Shown: positions 23,322-32,985, counted from the first letter of the stretch. The stretch: 64,000 nucleotides of DNA from DATAEG01 sp963703085 (GCA_963703085.1 OY969789.1:806001-870000); one strand, 5' to 3'. Program-made: numbers and translations. Notes: a model not told the origin generated them from the letters alone.

Positions 23322-24706
23322 GGCTTGGCCCCCAGTCGGAATCCGTGCGCTCGGATCGCGGGCGCGACCGAGGCCCCGTTCCACACGTTCATGATCGATT
23401 GGCCGCGCCGCTCGGCGCCGACCCCGTCGACACTGCTGAGCAGGTCCGACACGGACTGGGTGAACCGCATGCCCGCGACCGGTTCGGCCAACCGGCCGTC
23501 CCGGATGCGGAAGCAGGCGTCGCGACTGACGCCGGTGATGGTGCCGCGTTCGGCGTCCACCACCCGGGTGTACCAGAACCGCTGCAGGTAGACGCCGTCG
23601 GCGACGCCACTGATCAGCTCGGCCTCGGTGGCGTCCCCGGCAGCCATCACGATGTTCGACGCGGTCGGCGAGGGCACCTCCTCACGGGCGATGTGCGCGT
23701 GACCGGTCGGTTGGTTGCCGAGGACCCGAGCGGTGGCCAGATCGGTGACCGGCTCGCCTACCCGCCCGGCCGTGAGGAAGGGCACCCGGTGCCGCGCAGT
23801 GCCCTCGATGTCGAACCCGAGCGGCAACCCCACGTCGCCGAGCCCATCGTCGGCGACGGTGACCATCGGAGCGGCGATCTGCTCTCCGGCTCTCTTGGCG
23901 CACCAGCCGATCCCGGACGCGGCTTGCTCGCCGTCGAAGCCGAACGCAGGCAGGAATTGCAGCAACTCGCCGACCGCCTCGGCGCCCAGGACGACGGTGT
24001 ACTCGCCCGCCGGCAGCTGCACCCGCCCGCGGCTCTGCGCGGCCTGCGTGATCGCGGTGTGAATGCCGGCCGGGATGCCCAGCCGCTGCGCGGAGCGGCC
24101 GAGGTCGATCCAGCGTGCGGTGCCATCGGCCACCTCGGCGGTCAGCGCGGCGGTTGCCTCGGTGGCCAGCGTCGCCGACCGGATGCCGGTCGAGGTGGCC
24201 ACCACCTGCTCGGTGAGCGCCCGGCCGAACATGCCGGCCACCTCGCCACCGGCTTCGCTCGCCTCCGCCAGCGCGCTGCGCACTGCGGCACCGCGCGCGG
24301 CGGCATCGAACTCCAGGGTGTCCGCGCACACCAGCCCGGCCGGCTCGGCGGCGTCCTGCGCGGCGGCGAGCTCGACGTCCCCGGCCGGCCGGCCGGCGGC
24401 TGCGCGCCGAGCCGCGGCCGCCGTCCGGCTCACCCCGGCGGACAGGTCGCGCAGTACCGTGACGGCGCCGCGCCGGGCATGCCCGGCGACGACCGCGCGC
24501 ACCAGAATCTGCGTCTCGGTGATGTCCTGCGGCTGATGGATCCGGCCGCCGGCGAACCGGGTGTACTCACCGGCCCGGCCGAGCAGGCAGAGCTCCAGCT
24601 CGTCGGCGTCGGTACTGCGCAGCGCCGCATCGAACGCGTCCAGCACCGCATCCGGCGGCAGCGGCGGTGCCATCGACGGGGCATCCGTCGTGCCGTCGGC
24701 GGCCAC
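23318..24706 (-). CDS. tldE: TldE/PmbA-family subunit of TldD/TldE protease
   Basis: A 462-residue TldE/PmbA-type protein with a GTG start directly after the TldD stop (TGAGTG). The N-terminal half has 'DELELCLLGRAGEYTRFAGG' and 'VRAVVAGHARRGAVT', typical of the family's substrate-binding domain. The C-terminal half has 'LPAGEYTVVLGAEAVGELLQ', 'GIGWCAKRAGEQI', 'TGHAHIAREEVPSPTASN' and 'QSIMNVWNGASVAP'. As expected for TldE, the HExxxH zinc motif of TldD is absent. The heterodimer degrades or trims unfolded peptides and modified peptide precursors (known cases: microcin B17 leader removal, CcdA). Confidence 0.85.
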   Translation of the reverse strand: MAADGTTDAPSMAPPLPPDAVLDAFDAALRSTDADELELCLLGRAGEYTRFAGGRIHQPQDITETQILVRAVVAGHARRGAVTVLRDLSAGVSRTAAAARRAAAGRPAGDVELAAAQDAAEPAGLVCADTLEFDAAARGAAVRSALAEASEAGGEVAGMFGRALTEQVVATSTGIRSATLATEATAALTAEVADGTARWIDLGRSAQRLGIPAGIHTAITQAAQSRGRVQLPAGEYTVVLGAEAVGELLQFLPAFGFDGEQAASGIGWCAKRAGEQIAAPMVTVADDGLGDVGLPLGFDIEGTARHRVPFLTAGRVGEPVTDLATARVLGNQPTGHAHIAREEVPSPTASNIVMAAGDATEAELISGVADGVYLQRFWYTRVVDAERGTITGVSRDACFRIRDGRLAEPVAGMRFTQSVSDLLSSVDGVGAERRGQSIMNVWNGASVAPAIRAHGFRLGAKP

Positions 24707-26182
24707 TCAGGCCACCCCGATGGCGACGTTGCGGGCCAGCGTCGGCGCTGCCGCGTGGCTCAGGAATCCCCACTGCTTCGGCTCGCCCTTGCCGCACGGG
24801 AAGCCGAAGATGCGCAACTCCTCGGGCCCGGCGACGGCTTCGACCGAGCCCCAGAACGTCGGTGTGATGCCGCCGTAGGAGAAGTTCTTCAGCAGTCGAC
24901 CTTGCTTGCCCTTGTGAACCTCGTACGCCACCTCGGTACCGAACTGGAAGTTGAGCCGGCGGTTGTCGATCGACCAGCTGCGGTTGTCCTCGAGGTAGTA
25001 GCCCTCGCCGAGACGATCGAAGAGCTCGGCGCGGCTGCCGGCACCCGGTTCCAGGTAGACGTGGGTGGAGAAGCACACCGGCAGGTATCCCCACCCGTCG
25101 CTGCGGGCGGCGCCGGTTTCGGCCAGTCCGGCGCGGACTGCGGCCTCCCGGGTGGACAGGGTGCCGCGCACGACGCCCTCACCGATGAGCACCGAGCGGG
25201 CCGCGGGGGTGCCTTCGTCGTCGTAGCCGAAGCTGCCCCGGGTGCCGGGCACGGTGGGGTCGGACACGATGGTGACTGCCGGCGAGCCGTATTGCAGGGA
25301 CCCGACGTCGGGCACCCCGATGAACGAGGTACCCGCGAAGTTTCGCTCGTCGCCGAGGATCCGGTCCAGCTCCAAGGCGTGACCAGCCGACTCATGGATC
25401 TGCAGCGCCATCTGCTGCGGGCCGATCACCAGGTCGGCCGTGCCGCTGGGTGCCACCGGTGCGCTCAGCAGCTCGACGGCCTCCGCGCCCACCCGGGCCG
25501 CGTTGCCCACCAGATCCATTGCCGCGACGAACTCCCACCCGGCACCGCCGGTGTTGCCGTGGAAGGAGTTCGGGTAGCTGCGACGCTGCACCTCGCCGTC
25601 CCGGTCCGCGACGGCCACCACCATCGCGCCGCACTCCACCAGATGCTGGTGTTGCCGGGAGCCGTCCGAGTCGGCGTAGTGCCGGTGTTGGCGTTTGGCG
25701 TTCACCCCGGCCTGTACCTGCACGACGTCACCCGGCGCGCCGGCCGCAGCCAGCGCATCGCGCAGCAGCCTGTCGCGCTCGTCATCGCCCACCGCGAACG
25801 GGTCGCGGGCGACCTCCGTGCGGTAGCTGCCGCTGGCCGGCTGGCGCGGTGCGAGGCGCAGGGCCGGCCCGACCCCGGCACCGCCGCGGGCTACCCGGAT
25901 CGCCTGCTCGGCCGCGGCCTCGACATCGGCGACATCGGCCAGCGGGCGGGCGGCGAACCCCCAGGCACCGTCGAGCAACACCCGGACCCCGACCCCAATG
26001 GTGCGCTCCAGCCGTTCGTCCGGGTCAGCCCCGCCCACGTGATAGGAGCGCAACTCCTCGCCCTCGACGATGCGCACGTCGGCGAAGTCCACCCGGCGCT
26101 CGACCGCACCCATCGCCCGGTCCAGCAGCTCACCCGCCGTCGAGTCGGTGGCGACGTCGCCCCAGTCATGCGCACTCGTCAT
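24707..26182 (-). CDS. tldD: TldD-family zinc metalloprotease
   Basis: A 491-residue TldD subunit. The zinc-binding catalytic motif is 'QIHESAGHALELDRILGDE' (His263, Glu264, His268), and the cysteine or acid ligand region 'TFWGSVEAVAGPEELRIFG' follows late in the chain. 'FAGTSFIGVPDVGSLQYGSP' is a family signature. TldD with TldE forms a chamber that cleaves extended peptides. Unlike housekeeping tldD genes, this pair is embedded in a GntR-type catabolic operon with an oligopeptide importer, which points to a dedicated substrate. Confidence 0.9.
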   Translation of the reverse strand: MTSAHDWGDVATDSTAGELLDRAMGAVERRVDFADVRIVEGEELRSYHVGGADPDERLERTIGVGVRVLLDGAWGFAARPLADVADVEAAAEQAIRVARGGAGVGPALRLAPRQPASGSYRTEVARDPFAVGDDERDRLLRDALAAAGAPGDVVQVQAGVNAKRQHRHYADSDGSRQHQHLVECGAMVVAVADRDGEVQRRSYPNSFHGNTGGAGWEFVAAMDLVGNAARVGAEAVELLSAPVAPSGTADLVIGPQQMALQIHESAGHALELDRILGDERNFAGTSFIGVPDVGSLQYGSPAVTIVSDPTVPGTRGSFGYDDEGTPAARSVLIGEGVVRGTLSTREAAVRAGLAETGAARSDGWGYLPVCFSTHVYLEPGAGSRAELFDRLGEGYYLEDNRSWSIDNRRLNFQFGTEVAYEVHKGKQGRLLKNFSYGGITPTFWGSVEAVAGPEELRIFGFPCGKGEPKQWGFLSHAAAPTLARNVAIGVA

Positions 26183-26187
26183 GGCGC

Positions 26188-27237
26188 TCAGTACCCCTTT
26201 GTCGGTTCGTATCGATTGCGCAGCTCCCGGCCGGTCCGCCAGCGTTCGAGGTTGTCGCAGAACAGCTCGGTGAGCAGGGCGTTCTCGCCCGGCACCGTCG
26301 ACGCCGAGTGCGGGGAGAGCAGCACTCGCGGCGTTGACCAGATCGGGTCGTCGCTCGGCGGTGGTTCCGGATCGGTCACGTCCAGTGCGGCGCCGGCCAG
26401 CCGGCCCGCCGCCAGCGCCTCGAGCAATGCCGCCTGTTCGATGATCTGCCCGCGGGCGATGTTCACCACGACCGCCTGCTGCGGCAGCAGGCCGATGCGC
26501 CGGCGGTCGATCATTCCCTGGGTGGCCTCGGTGAGCGGGACGGTCAGCACCAGCACGTCACAGTGCGGCAGCAGCTCATCGAGCCGATCGGTGTCCGACT
26601 GAGCCACACCCGCAGCCAGGTCGTAACTACCGCCGGGCCGTCCCACCCCGGTGACCCGCGCCGACAGCGCGGCGAACATCGCCGCACAATGCCGGCCCAC
26701 CTCGCCCAGCCCGACCACGACCACGTGCCGCCCGGCCAGCAACGAGCCGGAGTAGCGCCGCCAGACCCGCTCGCGCTGGCGGTCGAGGAGCACCGGTAGC
26801 TCCTTGACGAAGTACAGCGCTCCGGTCAGCGCGAACTCGGCCAACGGGACCGCATGCGTGCCGGCGGCGGTGGTGAACACGATCCCGCTCTCGGCCAGGC
26901 CGAGGCGCTGCACGAAGCCGCCGATGCCGGCACTGGTCGCCTGTACCCAGCGCAGCCGCGGAGCGGTTCTGGGCAGCTCGCCGGGCGCCTGCCAATCGAA
27001 GTCGAACGCGATCTCGGCTTGCCGCAGCATGCTCTGCCAGCGCGCTGACTGCTCCGCATCGAGATCGCGCCGGGTGCCGCCGTGGTCGCCTACGTAGCGC
27101 GGCACCGGGACGAGCTCCGGCGCTGCCAACACCTCCCCGGCCCACGCATCGCGAATCGCCGCGACGTGCTCGTCCTCCAGGTAGGTGGCGATCAGGATGG
27201 TTTCCCGCCCGCGACTGCCCTCTGCCGCGGCGCTCAC
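26188..27237 (-). CDS. D-2-hydroxyacid dehydrogenase
   Basis: A 349-residue NAD(P)-dependent dehydrogenase of the D-isomer-specific family. The cofactor-binding fold is 'RHVVVVGLGEVGRHCAAMF', the substrate loop 'TSAGIGGFVQRLGL', and the catalytic elements 'NIARGQIIEQAALLEAL' (Arg), 'TDPEPPPSDDPIW' (Glu) and 'LLSPHSAS' (His). GTG at 27237 overlaps the upstream stop (GTGA). It interconverts a D-2-hydroxyacid and the 2-oxoacid; substrate unknown. Its position between a sugar-type dehydrogenase and TldD suggests a hydroxy-acid or amino-acid-derived intermediate. Confidence 0.85.
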   Translation of the reverse strand: MSAAAEGSRGRETILIATYLEDEHVAAIRDAWAGEVLAAPELVPVPRYVGDHGGTRRDLDAEQSARWQSMLRQAEIAFDFDWQAPGELPRTAPRLRWVQATSAGIGGFVQRLGLAESGIVFTTAAGTHAVPLAEFALTGALYFVKELPVLLDRQRERVWRRYSGSLLAGRHVVVVGLGEVGRHCAAMFAALSARVTGVGRPGGSYDLAAGVAQSDTDRLDELLPHCDVLVLTVPLTEATQGMIDRRRIGLLPQQAVVVNIARGQIIEQAALLEALAAGRLAGAALDVTDPEPPPSDDPIWSTPRVLLSPHSASTVPGENALLTELFCDNLERWRTGRELRNRYEPTKGY

Positions 27238-28214
27238 GTGACAGTCCAGGAGGCGCGCACCAGGTCGATCGCGCGCGCGTTGCCGATCGCGTCTGCGCCG
27301 GCGAGATGACGGGGGACCTCGCCCGCGGTGACGACGCGCTGAATGTGCTGAACCGCATGCCGAAACGCGCTGCCCTCCGCAGCCGGCCATTCCTGCTCGA
27401 GCGCCCCGTCGCGCCATCGCTGCACGGTGTCGCCCGACCGGGGGTGGAACGGATTGCTCACCCGCAGTTCGCCGCTGTCACCGACCAGCCGGGTGAACGT
27501 GGAGCCCGGTCGCCGCATCCCCGCGGAGAAGACGAGCCGGCGGTGGTCGGGGAAGTCGAGCACCGCTGCGGTTTCCGCGTCGACACCGTGCGCGCGGAAC
27601 GCTCTGGCCGATGCACCGACCGCCTCGGCGTCGAACAAGAGCCGAGCCAGCCGGATCGGGTAGCAGCCGACGTCCATCAATGCGCCGCCGCCGACGTCCG
27701 CGCGCCATCGGATGTTCGCCGGGTCGGTGACAGAGAAGTGGAACTCCGAGACGATCTCGCGCAGGCCGCCGATCGAGTCCAGTTCGCTGCGCAGCAGCTC
27801 GGTCTGGGGATGAAACGGGAACACGAACGACTCCCAGAGCAGCGCATCCGCAGCGAGGCCGTCCAGCAGACCGGACACCTCGCCGCTGTCCAGGCCCAAC
27901 GGCTTCTCGCAGAGCACCGGATGCCCGGCGGCGAGCGCGGCCGCCGCCCAGGTCGCGTGCTCGTGATTGGGCAGCGCGATGTAAACGGCCTGCACCTCAG
28001 CATCGGCCAACGCACCGGCGTAGTCAGCGGTGCGTTGCACCTCGTTCGCCGCGGCCCAGTCCCGCGCCCGGTCCGGGTCACGGCTGCCGACCACGACCGC
28101 CCGGCCACCGGCCTCGCGCATCGCGGGCAGGAACGCCCGCGCGGCGATGTTCGCGGTCCCGAGCACCGCCCATCGCACCGCGCCGAGCCCGCCGTCGTTG
28201 CCGGCGCCGCTCAC
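27234..28214 (-). CDS. Gfo/Idh/MocA-family oxidoreductase
   Basis: A 326-residue NAD(P)-dependent dehydrogenase. The N-terminal Rossmann fold reads 'VRWAVLGTANIAARAFLPAM', the substrate-site motif is 'GHPVLCEKPLGLD' (EKP) and the C-terminal half has 'GGGALMDVGCYPIRLARLLF', a hallmark of the glucose-fructose-oxidoreductase and trans-1,2-dihydrobenzene-diol dehydrogenase branch. GTG at 28214 overlaps the GntR stop. It probably oxidises a sugar or sugar-like alcohol imported by the ABC system, or one released from a glycopeptide. It is the second such enzyme in the operon. Confidence 0.85.
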   Translation of the reverse strand: MSGAGNDGGLGAVRWAVLGTANIAARAFLPAMREAGGRAVVVGSRDPDRARDWAAANEVQRTADYAGALADAEVQAVYIALPNHEHATWAAAALAAGHPVLCEKPLGLDSGEVSGLLDGLAADALLWESFVFPFHPQTELLRSELDSIGGLREIVSEFHFSVTDPANIRWRADVGGGALMDVGCYPIRLARLLFDAEAVGASARAFRAHGVDAETAAVLDFPDHRRLVFSAGMRRPGSTFTRLVGDSGELRVSNPFHPRSGDTVQRWRDGALEQEWPAAEGSAFRHAVQHIQRVVTAGEVPRHLAGADAIGNARAIDLVRASWTVT

Positions 28215-28882
28215 CGGGCTACCGGCGGGCTGACTTGTTGCATCTTCGTGCTCGCCCCGCTGAGGTAGTGATCGCGCAGCGCAGCGACGGCGGCGGCCGG
28301 GCTTTCCCGGCGGAACGAGCGCACCAGGCGTTCGTGCCAACGCACCGTCTCGGCGAGGTCGATGCCCTTGCGGTCGAACGTCGAGCGCATCAATGCCCCC
28401 ATCTGACCATTCAGCGTCTGCCACATGTCGGTGAGCAGCCCGTTCCCACCGGCGGTCATGATCGCCCGGTGCAACACCGTGTCCGCTTCGATGACGCCCA
28501 CCGTGTCGCCGTCCTCCGCCGCCCGGGCCATCTGTCCGATCGCGGCGTTCATCGTCGTCACCAGCGAGGCCCGGCCGTCGCTGGTCAACACCTCTTCCAG
28601 GCTTGCCGCCTCGAGCACATACCGTGCGACGCAGAGCTCGAGCGACGCGTCCGGCGACATCCGGGAGACCGTGGTGCCCCGCCGCGGCGAAATCTCGACC
28701 AGTCGCTCACCCTGCAGCTCGCGCAGCGCGGTGCGGATCGTGGTCCGGCTGACTCCGAACTCCTCGGCCAGGGTCAGCTCGACGAGAGGCGTGCCGGCCG
28801 GCAACGAGTCGTTCAAGATCCTGGCGCGCAGGATCTCGTGCACCGACTCGGGAAGCGACTGGTGCCGGAGGACCGGGGACAT
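28211..28882 (-). CDS. GntR-family regulator (FCD/FadR subgroup), internal to the operon
   Basis: A 223-residue repressor. The winged-helix domain is 'LAEEFGVSRTTIRTALREL' with 'QGERLVEISPRRGTTV', and the FCD ligand domain follows ('ARYVLEAASLEEV', 'EADTVLHRAIMTAGGN'), including the Asp/His residues that bind metal and carboxylate ligands. It is strikingly similar to the GntR at 35891-36559, sharing for instance 'TLNGQMGALMRS' and 'KGIDLAE'/'QGIDLAE'. The two genes bracket the ABC importer segment. A ligand such as a sugar acid or organic acid is typical of FCD proteins. Confidence 0.85.
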   Translation of the reverse strand: MSPVLRHQSLPESVHEILRARILNDSLPAGTPLVELTLAEEFGVSRTTIRTALRELQGERLVEISPRRGTTVSRMSPDASLELCVARYVLEAASLEEVLTSDGRASLVTTMNAAIGQMARAAEDGDTVGVIEADTVLHRAIMTAGGNGLLTDMWQTLNGQMGALMRSTFDRKGIDLAETVRWHERLVRSFRRESPAAAVAALRDHYLSGASTKMQQVSPPVAR

Positions 28883-28925
28883 CGATGTCTCCTCAGAAAG
28901 TCAGCGGACGATCGGCGGGTGGCGC

Positions 28926-30054
28926 TCAGGCGTCCTCCTCGAGAGGGAAGTCCACCCAGGCACGCCGGCGGTGTGCGCGTTCGAACGCGTTGATCGTCTG
29001 CTGCACCAGCGCGCCCTGTCGGAAGTCGCCCTGGTTGGCCGCTGCGCCGTCGATGATCTCGTCGGCGAAATTGCGCACCAGATTCGAGTAGAACAGGAAC
29101 GGCCAGGCCTCGTGCGAGTCGGCGCCCTCCGGGAAGAAGCGCTGCGGGATCTCGACGCTCGACGAACTCCACGCTGTCCTTCTTGGCGACCTTGAGCGTC
29201 TGGCAGATGCCCGCCTCCTCGACGAGCCGGAGAATGAGGGCGCCTTCCGATCCGTAGATGCGGACCTCGATGCCCGGGTAGTTGCCGACGGTCACGTAGG
29301 AGGACTGCACCGAGGCCAGTCGGCCGGAGCCGAACTCGGCGATCCACATGTCACCGTCGTCGATGTTGACCCGGGTCATCTCACCGGTCTCGCGGACCAC
29401 CCGCTCCGGGACGAAGTTGCGCATCGTCCCGACCACTGACTGCAGCGGCGCATCCATCCACCAGTGCATGATGTCGATGACCGGCGCCCCGTAACCCTCG
29501 ATCGAGGAGACAGCGATCTCTTCCTCCGACTCGCCACCGCGGCGCTGGCGCAACGGGGTCTGCGGATCGAGCCACTGGCTGTTCTGCTCGAAGGCGTTGA
29601 GCATGTAAGGCTCGCCGACGTGGCCCTGCGCGATGAGCTCGGCCGCGTACATCGTGGCCGGGGCATAGCGGAAGGTGAAGCCCAGCTTCGTCTTCAGATT
29701 CTTCGCCTCGGCGATGTCGGCAGCCTCGACGACCTTGTGATAATCGTGATGGACCGGCTTCTCGCACAGCACGTGCTTGCCGGATTCCAGCGCCGCCCAG
29801 CTCGCCGCGAAGTGCTCGGAATCGCCGGTGACCACGTCGATCACGTCGATGTCCGGAGCGTCGGTCAGGGCTCGCCAGTCCGTCTCGAGGCGCTCGACGC
29901 CGAACTCCCTGCCCGCCTTGGCCAGCGCGTCGGCGTCGATGTCCGCCAGCGCGACGACCTCGACCCTGGGGTCGCGCTGCCAACCCGGGATGTGCGAGCG
30001 CACGGCCCAGCGCCCGGTCCCCACTACGGCTACGCGCAGCTTCTCATTCGGCAC
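28926..30054 (-). pseudogene. Gfo/Idh/MocA-family oxidoreductase with a 3' frameshift
   Basis: GTG at 30054 follows GAGAGGAACG. The first about 300 residues are a good inositol-dehydrogenase-type enzyme: 'VAVVGTGRWAVRSHIPGW', 'HVLCEKPVHHDYHK', 'LGFTFRYAP' and 'SIEGYGAPVIDIMHWW'. At about 29160 the frame slips. After 'SVEFVE' the family-like ending 'IPQRFFPEGADSHEAWPFLF' continues one base on and stops at 28926-28928, giving about 375 residues once repaired. The slip site contains GTCGAGCGTCGAG, consistent with a 7-bp tandem duplication or a single extra base. If real, the last 70 residues are replaced by an unrelated tail running to 28813. Confidence 0.8.
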
Positions 30055-30069
30055 GATCGTTCCTCTCTG

Positions 30070-31143
30070 TTAACTGTCGTGGTACAGGCCGTCGGCGAGT
30101 GTCGTGGCCAGTTCGGCGTGCCGGAGGCAACGCACGAAGCGGTCGGTCGACTCGATGCGGACCAGCTCATTGGTTTCGGTGCGGCACAGGTCGATGGCGT
30201 AGGGGCAGCGGTCGGCGAACCGGCATGATGCCGGTTGGTCCTTCAGCTGTGGCGGCGCACCCGGGATCGTCGTCAAGGGTTGGTCGCGCGGCACCGCACC
30301 GGGCAGCGAGGCGAGCAACGCCGCGGTGTAGGGATGCCGCGGTGCGGTCATCACCTGGTGCGTGTCGGCCAGTTCGACGACCTGCCCGGCATACATCACC
30401 GCGACGCGGTCGCAGGTCTGGGCGATCACCGAAAGGTCGTGGCTGACGAGCACCAGGCTCATGCCGGTGTCGCGCTGCAGGTCCAGCAAGAGCCGCAGGA
30501 TCTGATCCTGGATGATCACGTCGAGTGCTGTGGTGGGCTCGTCGGCGATCAACACCTCCGGTTCCCCGGCCAGGGCGATCGCGATCAGGGTTCGCTGCAG
30601 CATGCCCCCGCTGAACTGGTGCGGGTAGTCGCGCATCCGCCGTTCCGGGACCGGGATGCCGACCCTCGTCATCAGCTCGACCACCCGCTCGCGCCGGGCG
30701 GCTCGGGACAGATTCCCGTGCGCGGCCACGGCCTCCTCGATCTGAGTACCAATGCGCTGGATCGGGTTGAGCGAGGTCATCGGGTTCTGCGGGATCATCG
30801 CGATGTAGTCGCCCCACAACCTCCGCCGCGCGCCCGGACGCAATGCCAGCACGTCGACCTGTCCGGCTCGGGGGTAGGCCACCCGACCCTCGTAGCGTGA
30901 CGATGCGGTGGGCAGCAGTCCGAGCATCGCGCGGCAGGTCACCGTCTTGCCGCAGCCGGTCTCGCCGACGATGCCGAGCACTTCGCCCCGGCGAACAGTC
31001 AGCGTCACCTCGTCGGCGGCGGTGATGACGTCCGTGCCGACCGGAATGCGCACGGTCAACGCCTGCAACTGGAGGGCCGCGGCGCCGTCCTCGCCGCCGG
31101 ACAGGCCGGGGCCCGGATCAGCGATATCGGTGGCGGGAGACAT
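30070..31143 (-). CDS. ABC transporter ATP-binding protein (DppD/OppD type)
   Basis: A 357-residue ATPase of the dipeptide/oligopeptide/nickel importer class. Walker A is 'GETGCGKT', the signature 'FSGGMLQR', Walker B 'VLIADEPTTALD' and the H-loop 'LVSHDLSVIA'. The C-terminal oligopeptide-binding extension with the Cys motif 'CRFADRCPYAIDLC' is present; such motifs carry an Fe-S cluster in some DppD proteins. ATG at 31143 is preferred because AAGGTG lies 9 bases upstream; an in-frame GTG is found at 31155. It forms the importer with the two permeases, the lipoprotein and the second ATPase. Confidence 0.9.
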   Translation of the reverse strand: MSPATDIADPGPGLSGGEDGAAALQLQALTVRIPVGTDVITAADEVTLTVRRGEVLGIVGETGCGKTVTCRAMLGLLPTASSRYEGRVAYPRAGQVDVLALRPGARRRLWGDYIAMIPQNPMTSLNPIQRIGTQIEEAVAAHGNLSRAARRERVVELMTRVGIPVPERRMRDYPHQFSGGMLQRTLIAIALAGEPEVLIADEPTTALDVIIQDQILRLLLDLQRDTGMSLVLVSHDLSVIAQTCDRVAVMYAGQVVELADTHQVMTAPRHPYTAALLASLPGAVPRDQPLTTIPGAPPQLKDQPASCRFADRCPYAIDLCRTETNELVRIESTDRFVRCLRHAELATTLADGLYHDS

Positions 31144-31157
31144 GTTGATGGTCACCT

Positions 31158-32036
31158 TCAGCTCCGCGGCCGGAGCACGTCGGCCAGGCCGTCACCGATG
31201 AGGCTCAGTCCGATCCCGAGCAGGACGAGGGCAGCGCCCGGAACGATCGACAGCCACCACTGGGACAGGATGTAGTTCTGGCCCTCGGCAATCATCGATC
31301 CCCACTCCGGTGCCGGCTGGCGGATCCCGATGCCGAGGAAGCCCAGCGATGCACCTAGCAGGACGTTGCCGACCGCATCGACCATGGCGAAGATGATGGT
31401 CGCCGGGACCACGCTGGGCAGCGTGTGCCGGAACATGATGCGGGCATGCGAGAACCCGAGTGACTTTGCTGCGACGACATAGCCGTACCCGTTCGCGCTG
31501 AGCGTCTGCCCGTAGGCGATGCGGGCGTAGCTCACCCAGCTCGCGATCCACAGTGCGATGAACAGGTTGAACAGACTGGGGCCGAGCATCGCGATGATCG
31601 CGATCACGAGGACGACGAAGGGGAAGGCGAAGAAGAGGTCGACGATGCGCATCAGGATCGCGCCGACCCAACCGCCGAAGTGCCCGGCCACCAACCCGAT
31701 GAAGGTGCCGACGACGAGCGTGACGGCGGTGGCGCCGAAGGCTATCGACAGGTCGTAACGACCGCCGTAGAGAACTCGGGACAGGATGTCGCGGCCGTAC
31801 TCGTCGGTACCGAGCGGATGGCCGGGTGAGAACAGTTTGGCCAGCGGGTTCGCGGCATCGATGTCGGTCGGCGAATGCGACGTGAACAGCGGTGCGCCGA
31901 CGCACAAGGCGACGAGGAGAAGCACGATCACGACGCCGCTGACCAGCGCTGCGCGGCCGCGCAGGAGCTTGGGCGCCATGGACCGCCGGGTGCGTGGCGG
32001 CGCCGCGGCGAGCGTCGGGGTGTCGAGCGCGGTCAT
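31158..32036 (-). CDS. ABC transporter permease (DppC/OppC type)
   Basis: A 292-residue inner-membrane permease with six predicted membrane segments. The N-terminal cytoplasmic arm leads into 'ALVSGVVIVLLLVALCVGAP', and the conserved periplasmic 'HPLGTDEYGRDILSRVLYGG' identifies the DppC branch. The EAA loop that contacts the ATPase is 'VAAKSLGFSHARIMFRHTLP'. It starts 1 bp downstream of the DppB-type gene's stop. It would form the heteromeric channel with the DppB-type partner. Confidence 0.9.
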   Translation of the reverse strand: MTALDTPTLAAAPPRTRRSMAPKLLRGRAALVSGVVIVLLLVALCVGAPLFTSHSPTDIDAANPLAKLFSPGHPLGTDEYGRDILSRVLYGGRYDLSIAFGATAVTLVVGTFIGLVAGHFGGWVGAILMRIVDLFFAFPFVVLVIAIIAMLGPSLFNLFIALWIASWVSYARIAYGQTLSANGYGYVVAAKSLGFSHARIMFRHTLPSVVPATIIFAMVDAVGNVLLGASLGFLGIGIRQPAPEWGSMIAEGQNYILSQWWLSIVPGAALVLLGIGLSLIGDGLADVLRPRS

Positions 32037-32037
32037 G

Positions 32038-32985
32038 TCACATCGTCCGTTGCGCGAGGCGCGGATCGAAGCTGACGTGCAGGACGTCGGTGAGCAGGTT
32101 GACCAACAGCACCAGGGCCGCGAACAGCAGCGTGAGTGCCTGCACGACTGGGAAGTCACGGGTGGACACCGAGGACACCAACAGGCTGCCGACGCCCGGC
32201 ACCGAGAACACATTCTCGATGACGACGGTGCCGCCGACGAGGAACGCCAGATTGACGCCGAACACGACGATCAGGGGTAGCAGTGAGTTGGGCAGCACGT
32301 GCCGGCGCACGACGTCGTGCCACGGAACGCCCTTGAGCCGTGCGGTGGTGACGTAGTCGGAGTCGGTGTTCTCGATGACCTGGCTGCGCAGCGAGCGCAC
32401 CAGCACGGTGGAAAACGGGATCGCCAGGGTGACGGCCGGCAGGAACAGGTGCTGCACATGCTGGACGAAGCCGTCGCCGTAACCGGTGATGGGGAAGATG
32501 GCCAGCTTGACGCCGAGAGCAAGGATCAGCAGCACGCCGAGCAGGAAGCTGGGCAGGGCATAGCCCACCAGGAAGAACACCCGGGCGCCTTGGTCGATCA
32601 CGCCGCCGCGACGCAGGCCGGAGGCGACCCCGAGCGGGAGGGTGATCAGCATGGTGAGCAGGCCGGCGAAGACCACCAGGAAGACAGTCGGAGGCAGTCG
32701 AGCGCTCAGCAGGTCGCCGACCGACTGGTTGTAGAAGTAGGAGTGCCCGAAGTTGCCGGAGAAGATCGACTTGAGGTACAGCCAGTACTGCGCCGGGATC
32801 GACCGGTCGAGCCCGAGATTGTGATTGATCGCCTTCGCCGCGGCGGGGGTGTAGTGATTGCCGAGGATCTGGGTCGCCGGATCACCCGGCACGATCCGGA
32901 TGAGGATGAACGACACCACGGTGACCCCGAACATGATCGGAAGCAGCTGCCAGATCCGCCGGGCTATGTAGCGTCCGTACTGCAT
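32038..32985 (-). CDS. ABC transporter permease (DppB/OppB type)
   Basis: A 315-residue membrane permease. It begins with the typical DppB N-terminus 'MQYGRYIARRIWQLLPIMFG', then 'FILIRIVPGDPATQILG', and carries the EAA loop 'TTARLKGVPWHDVVRRHVLP' and the final 'FVVQ'-like segment 'TRDFPVVQALTLLFAALVLL'. A very strong GGAGGAGG ribosome-binding site precedes the ATG. It pairs with the DppC-type gene directly downstream. Confidence 0.9.
   Translation of the reverse strand: MQYGRYIARRIWQLLPIMFGVTVVSFILIRIVPGDPATQILGNHYTPAAAKAINHNLGLDRSIPAQYWLYLKSIFSGNFGHSYFYNQSVGDLLSARLPPTVFLVVFAGLLTMLITLPLGVASGLRRGGVIDQGARVFFLVGYALPSFLLGVLLILALGVKLAIFPITGYGDGFVQHVQHLFLPAVTLAIPFSTVLVRSLRSQVIENTDSDYVTTARLKGVPWHDVVRRHVLPNSLLPLIVVFGVNLAFLVGGTVVIENVFSVPGVGSLLVSSVSTRDFPVVQALTLLFAALVLLVNLLTDVLHVSFDPRLAQRTM

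Noticed and set aside
23345..26602. A 1,085-codon open frame on the plus strand
   Set aside because: Antisense to TldE and TldD, which have clear catalytic and family motifs. The frame shows no domains and its composition is typical of a shadow ORF.
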